Assembly (NCBI RefSeq): GCF_947500765.1
Contig: NZ_CANMTH010000015.1
Span: 1 to 64,000, forward strand
Direction of reading: 5' to 3'
DNA: 64,000 bases
DNA from: an uncultured Formosa sp.
GTDB lineage: Bacteria; Bacteroidota; Bacteroidia; Flavobacteriales; Flavobacteriaceae
This document shows positions 54,605 to 61,384 of this stretch, in pieces. Made by a program: the position numbers and the translations under genes. Position 1 is the first letter of the stretch; every line of letters begins with the position of its first letter. The notes beneath the pieces are model-generated. The model was not told where the DNA came from and did no database searches. It was given only the letters and a program-made list of their open reading frames with translations.

Positions 54605-55377
54605 TCTATTTCTCCTTTAAACACTTGTTTTGCAGGACCAATTAGCCAAACATTGTTATAACCTTGTTCTGTTTTAGTAAAAGACACTTTTAAATCTCCG
54701 CCTTTAACTTTTAAACGCACTGTATTACCAGGAGTTTCCCCTAAATAATTCATAGCAATAGCAACAGCAGTTACACCTGTACCACAAGATAAAGTTTCGT
54801 CTTCTACGCCTCTTTCGTAAGTTCTAACTTCAAAAGAATCACTAGACATTTTCTTAACAAAATTTACATTAGTTCCTTCCTTATAATAAGGAGCACCATT
54901 TCTAATTGTTTGTCCTAAGGTTTTTATATCGAATGTTTCAATATTATCCTCAAACTGAACATGATGAGGGGATCCTGTATTTAAAAACACATACGATCCA
55001 TGGTTCTCTACAGTCAACACATCTTGCATTTGCAATTGTATTAATTCACCATCGAACACAACATGGTGCATACCATCTATAGCTTCAAAAGAGGCTTTTT
55101 TATCGATTACTTTTAAATCTTTTGCAAACTGAGATAAACAGCGTCCTCCATTTCCGCACATGGTACTTTCATTACCATCAGCGTTATAATACACCATTTT
55201 AAAATCGACTTCTGGATGATTTTCGAGTAAAATTAATCCATCTGCGCCAATTCCAAATCGTCTATCACATAAGCGATTAATAAGAGCTGTATCTTGTTTA
55301 TTGAATGTATTTTGACGATTATCTATCATCACAAAATCATTCCCTGTTCCTTGATATTTATAAAATGTATGTTTCAT
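54598..55377 (-). CDS. dapF: Diaminopimelate epimerase
   Basis: A 259-residue cofactor-independent epimerase converting LL- to meso-diaminopimelate for peptidoglycan and lysine. The two catalytic cysteines are Cys74 in MCGNGGRC and Cys198 in LSCGTGVTA. The ATG at 55377 (MKHTFYKYQGTGNDF) is preferred over an upstream in-frame start at 55389 because it is the family N-terminus. A TATATTTG box lies 9 bp upstream. It is first in the dapF-GNAT-mltG unit. Confidence 0.96.
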   Translation of the reverse strand: MKHTFYKYQGTGNDFVMIDNRQNTFNKQDTALINRLCDRRFGIGADGLILLENHPEVDFKMVYYNADGNESTMCGNGGRCLSQFAKDLKVIDKKASFEAIDGMHHVVFDGELIQLQMQDVLTVENHGSYVFLNTGSPHHVQFEDNIETFDIKTLGQTIRNGAPYYKEGTNVNFVKKMSSDSFEVRTYERGVEDETLSCGTGVTAVAIAMNYLGETPGNTVRLKVKGGDLKVSFTKTEQGYNNVWLIGPAKQVFKGEIEW

Positions 55378-55386
55378 AATTAGGAG

Positions 55387-55394
55387 CAAATATA
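55387..55394 (-). promoter_or_regulatory. dapF operon -7 box (TATATTTG)
   Basis: A minus-strand TAnnTTTG ending 9 bp before the dapF ATG, predicting a leader of only a few bases. Confidence 0.4.
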
Positions 55395-55525
55395 GGAATA
55401 TTAGCTATTATTCCGAGTGTTAAAAACTCTTTAATAGTAAGTTAAATAGCGTTAAACTATTTCATCTATTCCATTAAAGAAGTAATTTTATTCATCATTA
55501 TACAATAACCTAAATTACTTTTAAC

Positions 55526-56923
55526 ATGAAAAAAATATTAACCTTAGTCCTTGTTTCTGCCTTAGGAGGTATGTTAACTCTTGGCACTTATAAAATGTTT
55601 TTAGAAAGCAATAATGCTTTAGTAATTACTAAAACACAAACTCCTACTAATTTTATACCAACATCTAACGTCGCTAACGCTATTAACAACGCGCCCGACT
55701 TTACAACCGCAGCAGAAAACACAGTTCACAGCGTTGTTCACGTTAAAAACACATCTATTGTTTCTGGACAGATGACCTATAAAGACTTGTTTTACGGAAG
55801 AAGTTCTGCAAGACCACAAGTAGGTACAGGTTCTGGAGTAATTATTTCTCCAGACGGATATATTATTACGAACAATCATGTGATTGATGATTCTCAAGAA
55901 CTAACAGTTACTTTAAATGATAATAGAGAATTTAATGCTAAAATTATTGGTAGCGATGAAAAAACTGATATCGCCTTATTAAAAATTGAAGCAGGTGAAG
56001 ATTTACCGTATACTGCTTTTGGTGATAGTGATCAAGCCAAACTTGGGGAATGGGTACTTGCTGTAGGTAATCCATTTAATCTAACATCTACAGTAACTGC
56101 AGGTATTATAAGTGCAAAATCCAGAGATTTATCAGGAGATAGTTACCAATCGTTTATACAAACAGATGCTGCTGTAAACCCTGGAAATTCTGGTGGTGCT
56201 CTAGTAAATGCAAATGGAGATTTAATAGGAATAAATACAGCAATATCTTCTCAAACGGGTTCTTACATAGGGTATTCTTTTGCTGTACCTAGTAATATAG
56301 CAAGAAAAGTAATTGAAGATATTATGGAATACGGTAACGTACAAAATGGTATTTTAGGCGTTACAGGGGGTGCTTTAAATAATGCTTTCGCAGAAAAATT
56401 AAATATTCAAGATACAGAAGGTTTTTATGTAGATAATGTTGAAGAAGGCTCTGGTGCACAAGTTGCGGGTATTGAGAAAGGTGATATTATAAAAAAAATA
56501 GATCAAGTTAAAATTAGAAAATTTGCAGATCTAAGAGGTCATTTAAACACAAAGCGTCCAGACGATGTTGTAAATATAACCATTTTAAGAGATGGAGATT
56601 TAAAAGAAATCCCAGTAACTCTAATAAAAAATCAAACATTCACAATGCCTCTTGTTGGTGTGATTAAAAACACAGATAAAAAAGACTTAAAGAAATTTAA
56701 CTTAAATAACGGTGTAAAAATTATAAGACTTAATGACGAATATGCTCAATATTGGAAACAAAACGGCATTTTAGAAGGGACCATTATAACGGCCATTAAC
56801 GCACAAAAAGTAAACACTATTGATGATGTTCAAAACATACTTAAAACAAAATCACCTTACGAACCTTTACAAATCGAATTAATTAATGCTAAAGGTGAAA
56901 AAGAACGTTATAACTTTAGATAA
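55526..56923 (+). CDS. HtrA/DegQ-family periplasmic serine protease
   Basis: A 465-residue protease-chaperone. It has an N-terminal signal or anchor (about 3-22) and a trypsin-like domain with triad His118 (TNNHVI), Asp148 (TDIALL) and Ser222 (GNSGGAL). The first PDZ is about 275-370 (GSGAQVAGIEKGDII) and a shorter second PDZ about 375-465. It would degrade or refold damaged envelope proteins. It is monocistronic with a strong terminator. A TACTTTTA sequence 3 bp before the ATG is one base off the -7 consensus. Confidence 0.95.
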   Translation: MKKILTLVLVSALGGMLTLGTYKMFLESNNALVITKTQTPTNFIPTSNVANAINNAPDFTTAAENTVHSVVHVKNTSIVSGQMTYKDLFYGRSSARPQVGTGSGVIISPDGYIITNNHVIDDSQELTVTLNDNREFNAKIIGSDEKTDIALLKIEAGEDLPYTAFGDSDQAKLGEWVLAVGNPFNLTSTVTAGIISAKSRDLSGDSYQSFIQTDAAVNPGNSGGALVNANGDLIGINTAISSQTGSYIGYSFAVPSNIARKVIEDIMEYGNVQNGILGVTGGALNNAFAEKLNIQDTEGFYVDNVEEGSGAQVAGIEKGDIIKKIDQVKIRKFADLRGHLNTKRPDDVVNITILRDGDLKEIPVTLIKNQTFTMPLVGVIKNTDKKDLKKFNLNNGVKIIRLNDEYAQYWKQNGILEGTIITAINAQKVNTIDDVQNILKTKSPYEPLQIELINAKGEKERYNFR

Positions 56924-56949
56924 AACATAAACATCTTTAAACAATTTTA

Positions 56950-56990
56950 ATAAAACCCTTTAGATATTCTTGAGGGTTTTATTTTTTTTT
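56950..56990 (+). terminator. Rho-independent terminator of the HtrA-family protease gene
   Basis: A perfect 10-bp stem ATAAAACCCT/AGGGTTTTAT (56950-56959 and 56973-56982) and a run of eight or more T. Confidence 0.88.
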
Positions 56991-57023
56991 AAAAAACAGA
57001 CTACGAAAACGTTTGAAATCTAT

Positions 57024-57031
57024 TACTTTTG
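57024..57031 (+). promoter_or_regulatory. -7 box (TACTTTTG) of the GAPDH gene
   Basis: A TAnnTTTG match ending 25 bp before the ATG at 57057. No well-spaced -33 TTG is seen. Confidence 0.4.
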
Positions 57032-57056
57032 GTTTTACAAACTAAAACTATAACTA

Positions 57057-58505
57057 ATGAGTTTTAACGAAACTTATGAAAAAGAACTAGCCTTCCAAGC
57101 CGATAGAAGAAGAGCTACTGTAAAATTTATTAAAATTGTAAGCGACCTTTGGTACGATAAAGCCATAGAACTGGTCCTGTTTAGAAATCAATTGATAGAT
57201 CGAAACGTAAGTCAGATTCTAAACTTACACGAATATGCTGGTAAATTTGTACAAAAACCAATTTCTATTTTCGATTCTGTAGATATTGCTCAAGCGATTA
57301 AGAAATTAGATTTACCACCTGCAAAGTTAGATATCGGAAAATTAACTTACGAATTTCAGTCTAATGATTTAAAGGAACTTAATGCGACTGCATTCATTGT
57401 TAATAAGCTTAAAAATGCTAAAAAAAATGGAACTATTACCCCTAAAGACGTTGTGCTTTATGGTTTTGGTAGAATTGGCCGTCTAGTCGCTAGAGAACTC
57501 ATGACTCGAACAGGAGCAGGTAATCAACTTCGTTTAAGAGCCATAGTAACACGCGGAGAAATAGATCAAACGGTGTTAGAAAAAAGAGCTTCTCTTTTAA
57601 GAAACGATTCTGTTCATGCCGATTTTCCAGGAACAGTTTCAGTAGATGCAAAAAATAATGCTTTAATAATTAATGGAACCACTGTAAAAATTATTTCAGC
57701 AAATAATCCAGAAGATATTGATTACAACTCTTATGGTATCAACAATGCATTGGTTATAGACAACACTGGAGCATTTAGAGACAAAGAAGCACTAAGCAGA
57801 CATTTAAAAGCGAAAGGCGTAAATAAAGTATTATTGACAGCTCCAGGAAAAGGTATTCCCAATATTGTTCATGGTGTAAATCATTTAGAATATAATCCGG
57901 ATACAGTAAATATTTTTTCTGCAGCATCCTGTACAACTAATGCCATTACTCCTATTTTAAAAGCTATGGAAGATGAATATGGTGTGAAACATGGTCATTT
58001 AGAAACAATCCATGCCTATACAAACGACCAAAATTTAGTTGATAATTATCATAGTAAATACCGTCGTGGTAGAGCAGCTGCATTAAACATGGTTATTACA
58101 GAAACAGGGGCAGGAAAAGCTGTAGCAAAAGCCTTACCTAGTTTAGAAGGCAAATTAACATCTAATGCTATTCGAGTTCCTGTACCAAATGGATCTTTAG
58201 CCATCTTAAATTTAGAATTAAATTCTGAAACTTCTATTGATAATTTAAATGCTACCATTAAAAAGAATGCTTTAGAAGGTGCTTTAGTCGAGCAAATTAA
58301 ATACGAACTTAGCGACGAATTAGTATCTAGCGATATTGTTGGTTGTTCTGCTCCAGCAATTTTTGATAGTAAAGCCACAATTGTAAGCCCAAATAATAAA
58401 AATGCAATTTTATATATCTGGTACGATAACGAATATGGATATAGCCATCAAGTAGTTAGGCTTGCAAAATATATTTCTAAAGTTAGACGTTATACATATT
58501 ATTAA
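57057..58505 (+). CDS. gap: Glyceraldehyde-3-phosphate dehydrogenase with N-terminal extension
   Basis: 482 residues. The standard enzyme begins only at about residue 128. The NAD-binding motif is GFGRIGR (136-142), the catalytic cysteine Cys292 in SAASCTTN, and the base His319 in TIHAYTNDQ. NGSLAILNL and WYDNEYGYSHQVV are family signatures. The first about 125 residues are an all-alpha extension (FQADRRRATVKFIKIVSDL, DLPPAKLDIGKLTYEF) not found in the classical 335-residue enzyme. The extended type occurs across Bacteroidota. Its role, and whether this copy works in glycolysis or gluconeogenesis, is unknown. A terminator follows. Confidence 0.92.
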   Translation: MSFNETYEKELAFQADRRRATVKFIKIVSDLWYDKAIELVLFRNQLIDRNVSQILNLHEYAGKFVQKPISIFDSVDIAQAIKKLDLPPAKLDIGKLTYEFQSNDLKELNATAFIVNKLKNAKKNGTITPKDVVLYGFGRIGRLVARELMTRTGAGNQLRLRAIVTRGEIDQTVLEKRASLLRNDSVHADFPGTVSVDAKNNALIINGTTVKIISANNPEDIDYNSYGINNALVIDNTGAFRDKEALSRHLKAKGVNKVLLTAPGKGIPNIVHGVNHLEYNPDTVNIFSAASCTTNAITPILKAMEDEYGVKHGHLETIHAYTNDQNLVDNYHSKYRRGRAAALNMVITETGAGKAVAKALPSLEGKLTSNAIRVPVPNGSLAILNLELNSETSIDNLNATIKKNALEGALVEQIKYELSDELVSSDIVGCSAPAIFDSKATIVSPNNKNAILYIWYDNEYGYSHQVVRLAKYISKVRRYTYY

Positions 58506-58542
58506 TAGGAATCATCCAAGTATTAATTTCTAACGTATATAT

Positions 58543-58568
58543 AAAACCTCACATTTGTGAGGTTTTTG
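58543..58568 (+). terminator. Rho-independent terminator of the GAPDH gene
   Basis: A perfect 10-bp stem AAAACCTCAC/GTGAGGTTTT (58543-58552 and 58557-58566), loop ATTT, then a short T run. Confidence 0.88.
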
Positions 58569-58642
58569 TAAATTATACTGCCGAACTTAAACATTATTTT
58601 TTAAATTCGTGACATCCTTAAAAACCAAATAAGATTTCAATA

Positions 58643-59263
58643 ATGAATGTAGTAAAAACCATTACAACCACGCTAATCGCGTGTCTGCTTACCATTACTT
58701 TATCTGCGCAAACAAATAAAGATGAAGATTCAAATTCTAATTTATCTTTAAACGAAGGTACTTTAGATACTCAATTCGAATTTCTTATTCAGAAGTCGAA
58801 TAACTATCAGAATTACAAGGTGGTTAAAAAAGCATGGTTACAAACATTAAAGTCTCACACTTTAGACTCTTTACAAGCTATTCGAAAAGATTTAGTTGAA
58901 ACTCAAATTATTGTAGATCAACAATCTAATGAAATCGCAACCTTAAAAACAAAATTAAACGAAACTCAAAACACTTTAGACCTTACTAATCAAGAAAAAG
59001 ATAGTATGGAATTTTTAGGTATGCAATTAAGTAAAACAACTTATAACACGTTTATTTGGTCTATTATAGGCGGACTCTTAATATGTTTACTATTCTTTAT
59101 CTATAAATTTAGAAATAGTAATTCTATAACTAAAGAAGCTAAACGTATGCTTTCTGAAATTGAAGAAGAATTTGATGAACATCGAAAAACAGCTTTAGAA
59201 AGAGAACAAAAAGTTCGCAGACAATTACAGGATGAATTAAATAAACAAAAAGGAAACTCTTAG
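58643..59263 (+). CDS. Signal-anchored coiled-coil membrane protein
   Basis: A 206-residue protein of unknown function. The order is a signal peptide (about 5-22, cleavage near LSAQ), a charged region, a coiled coil (about 80-125, heptads in ETQIIVDQQSNEIATLKTKL), one transmembrane helix (about 136-156, IWSIIGGLLICLLFFIYKF) and a cytosolic coiled coil (about 165-204). Similar proteins sit beside trmD in flavobacteria and are sometimes named after it, but no methyltransferase motif exists here. It has its own terminator before trmD, so it is not in the trmD transcript. Confidence 0.75.
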   Translation: MNVVKTITTTLIACLLTITLSAQTNKDEDSNSNLSLNEGTLDTQFEFLIQKSNNYQNYKVVKKAWLQTLKSHTLDSLQAIRKDLVETQIIVDQQSNEIATLKTKLNETQNTLDLTNQEKDSMEFLGMQLSKTTYNTFIWSIIGGLLICLLFFIYKFRNSNSITKEAKRMLSEIEEEFDEHRKTALEREQKVRRQLQDELNKQKGNS

Positions 59264-59291
59264 TCCTAAGAATTACAATCCTTTATAAATT

Positions 59292-59323
59292 AAAGTCCAT
59301 ACACCAACGTATGGACTTTTTTG
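59292..59323 (+). terminator. Rho-independent terminator of the coiled-coil protein gene
   Basis: A perfect 11-bp stem AAAGTCCATAC/GTATGGACTTT (59292-59302 and 59309-59319), loop ACCAAC and a T run. Confidence 0.9.
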
Positions 59324-59402
59324 TTAATTGTATTTGGGTATTAAATATCTTCGGTTTTTAAATCCATTCTTCGCATCTTTGCAATTGATTTAAAATGAAG
59401 CC

Positions 59403-60080
59403 ATGCGCATAGATATCATTACTGTTTTACCTGAACTACTTAAAAGTCCGTTTGAAGCATCTATATTAAAACGAGCTATTGATGCTAATTTAGTTGAAGT
59501 TCATTTTCATAATTTAAGAGATTACACAACAGACAACTATAAAACGATAGACGACTATCAGTTTGGGGGTGGTGCTGGAATGGTAATGCTTATTGAACCT
59601 ATAGATAAATGCATCACTAAATTAAAGACAGAGCGTGATTACGACGAAGTAATTTACATGACACCAGATGGTGAAACTTTAAAACAAGGCATTGCAAACA
59701 CATTATCCTTAGCAGAAAACCTTATTATTCTTTGTGGTCATTATAAAGGAGTAGATCAACGTGTACGTGATTTATTTATAACTAAAGAAATCTCTATAGG
59801 CGATTATGTATTATCTGGAGGCGAATTAGGAGCAGCAGTTTTATGCGATTCTATAATACGATTAATCCCAGGTGTTTTAGGTAATGAAACCTCTGCATTA
59901 ACCGATTCTTTTCAAGATAATTTATTAGCTCCACCTATTTATACACGACCTAGAGAGTATAAAGGATTAAAAGTTCCTGAAATATTATTTAGTGGTAACT
60001 TTCCTAAAATAGAGAAATGGCGTGAAGATCAAGCTTTTGAGCATACAAAAAAACGCCGTCCAGACTTATTAGAAGACTAA
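59403..60080 (+). CDS. trmD: tRNA (guanine-37-N1)-methyltransferase
   Basis: A 225-residue SPOUT enzyme that makes m1G37 in tRNAs and prevents frameshifting. The trefoil-knot SAM site reads CGHYKGVDQRV and EISIGDYVLSGGE (about 118-142). The N-terminal IDIITVLPELLKSPFEASIL and the C-terminal tRNA-binding ENWREDQA-like segment KIEKWREDQAFEHTKKRRPD also match. It precedes rplS, as in many bacteria, but rplS has its own promoter and leader here. Confidence 0.96.
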   Translation: MRIDIITVLPELLKSPFEASILKRAIDANLVEVHFHNLRDYTTDNYKTIDDYQFGGGAGMVMLIEPIDKCITKLKTERDYDEVIYMTPDGETLKQGIANTLSLAENLIILCGHYKGVDQRVRDLFITKEISIGDYVLSGGELGAAVLCDSIIRLIPGVLGNETSALTDSFQDNLLAPPIYTRPREYKGLKVPEILFSGNFPKIEKWREDQAFEHTKKRRPDLLED

Positions 60081-60101
60081 TTAATTTATAACAACAAAGT
60101 A

Positions 60102-60131
60102 TTGCAAATAAAAAATAAATCACTATTTTTG
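60102..60131 (+). promoter_or_regulatory. rplS promoter (TTG, 19 bp, TATTTTTG)
   Basis: A -33-like TTG at 60102-60104 and -7 box TATTTTTG at 60124-60131 with an ideal 19-bp spacer. This is the best promoter match in the window. The predicted start is near 60136. Confidence 0.65.
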
Positions 60132-60135
60132 CACC

Positions 60136-60206
60136 CAATTTCGAATCAACCTCTGGCGAAAATCGTGAATGTTGCTTTGGATTAACTATAATTAAATAAT
60201 AAAGAT
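60136..60206 (+). promoter_or_regulatory. Candidate structured leader of rplS
   Basis: The predicted 5' UTR is about 70 nt and contains complementary segments: TTTCG (60139-60143) with CGAAA (60157-60161), and AATCAAC (60144-60150) with GTTG...GATT (60171-60174 and 60180-60183). The two pairings are mutually exclusive in part, as in an attenuating or protein-binding leader. L19 autoregulation is plausible but not shown. Confidence 0.4.
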
Positions 60207-60560
60207 ATGGAATCTTTAATAAAATTTGTACAAGACGAATTTGTAACAAAAAAAGAATTCCCTGAATTCGGAGCAGGAGATACAATCACTGTTTACTACG
60301 AAATTAGAGAAGGAGAAAAAGTACGTACTCAGTTTTTCAGAGGTGTAGTAATTCAAAAAAGAGGTTCAGGTAGTTCTGAAACATTTACTATCAGAAAAAT
60401 GTCTGGTACTGTAGGAGTAGAACGTATCTTCCCTGTTAACATGCCTGCTTTACAAAAAGTAGAAATTAACAAAAAAGGTAAAGTGCGTAGAGCTCGTATT
60501 TTCTACTTTAGAGGTCTTACTGGTAAAAAAGCAAGAATTAAAGAAAGAAGAAACAAGTAG
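60207..60560 (+). CDS. rplS: 50S ribosomal protein L19
   Basis: A 117-residue ribosomal protein at the 30S-50S interface. The landmarks GDTITVYYEIREGEKVRTQ, FRGVVIQKRGSGSSETFTIRK, GVGVERIFP-like GVERIFPVN and the basic end KARIKERR match L19. It has its own promoter and a roughly 70-nt leader, and it ends in a strong terminator, so it is a single-gene unit after trmD. Confidence 0.97.
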   Translation: MESLIKFVQDEFVTKKEFPEFGAGDTITVYYEIREGEKVRTQFFRGVVIQKRGSGSSETFTIRKMSGTVGVERIFPVNMPALQKVEINKKGKVRRARIFYFRGLTGKKARIKERRNK

Positions 60561-60578
60561 TAACTTACTTATCATATT

Positions 60579-60612
60579 AAAAAGTCCTAACAATTTAGTT
60601 AGGACTTTTTTT
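60579..60612 (+). terminator. Rho-independent terminator of rplS
   Basis: A perfect 13-bp stem AAAAAGTCCTAAC/GTTAGGACTTTTT (60579-60591 and 60598-60610), loop AATTTA, T run. Confidence 0.92.
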
Positions 60613-61108
60613 ATGAACAAAAGTTAAAAAGTTAAGTTCATAACCTGTTGATATCTAAAATGTTAAAAAACATTGAAAAACTAATATTATTTCTTATCTT
60701 TATAAAACAGATTAATACTCTAGTTTAAGAATTAAAGTATTAAACGTTCTTTTAAATTGTTTTTTCAGATTTTTAAATAACATGTATTGTTGTTAAAAAT
60801 TATGGGGTTTTAAAAAGTAAAATTGCTAGGCAATAAAAACAATTAAAACTTAAAGTTTTCTAAACATTAAAACAAAAGTTGATTTACATAAAAAAGAAAA
60901 CGATATTCTAATTAGTTTTTATAAAACTAAAGCAGAAACATAGAAAACAATTAAAAGAGAAACATTTAGTAATTAGTAAATACATTTTGAACGTTACATT
61001 TATAAATGTTTCATTTTTGAAATAGTTTATTTTAAATAAAAACAAGTAAGATTATAATCTGAACGTAATCAGACCATAGACTGATAATATTAAAATACTA
61101 TTTCAGAG
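60613..61108 (+). other. Gene-free spacer, possible small RNA region
   Basis: No supported protein gene. A 22-codon frame at 60660-60728 is judged to be chance. TACATTTTG at 60981-60989 is one base longer than a -7 box. Short hairpin arms TCTGA/TCAGA follow near 61060-61072. Together with the terminator-like hairpin at 61109-61156 this could be a transcript of about 160 nt. Confidence 0.35.
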
Positions 61109-61156
61109 AAAGCCATATCAATATAGTTTACGCTATTGTGATATGGCTTTTGTTTT
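61109..61156 (+). terminator. Orphan terminator-like hairpin between rplS and icd
   Basis: Arms of 18 bases (61109-61126 and 61133-61150) pair at 16 of 18 positions, with loop TTTACG and a T-rich tail. It lies about 500 bp after the rplS terminator and 228 bp before icd, with no protein gene in front of it. Confidence 0.7.
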
Positions 61157-61317
61157 ATAAAATAAATACAAAAAAAGCAATCATCTAATTATTGATAAAT
61201 AAACTAATTCCCCAAATTTATAATTTATCAATAACAAAAACATTAACTAGATAAATAAAAATTACATAAAAGCTATTTCTAATTTTAAATCGTTATAGTT
61301 AAACATTAGCTTTTTTG

Positions 61318-61325
61318 TATATTTG
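61318..61325 (+). promoter_or_regulatory. icd promoter -7 box (TATATTTG)
   Basis: A TAnnTTTG match 59 bp before the icd ATG. The predicted leader includes the inverted repeat ACGAAAA/TTTTCGT (61332-61338 and 61350-61356). Confidence 0.45.
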
Positions 61326-61384
61326 CATTCCACGAAAATTGTGTTGCATTTTTCGTTCAAAAAAATTCTATAAAACAAATTAAA

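Noticed and set aside
60660..60728. 22-codon open frame after rplS (hydrophobic peptide)
   Set aside because: Very short and AT-rich, just after a terminator, with no recognisable family. Probably chance.
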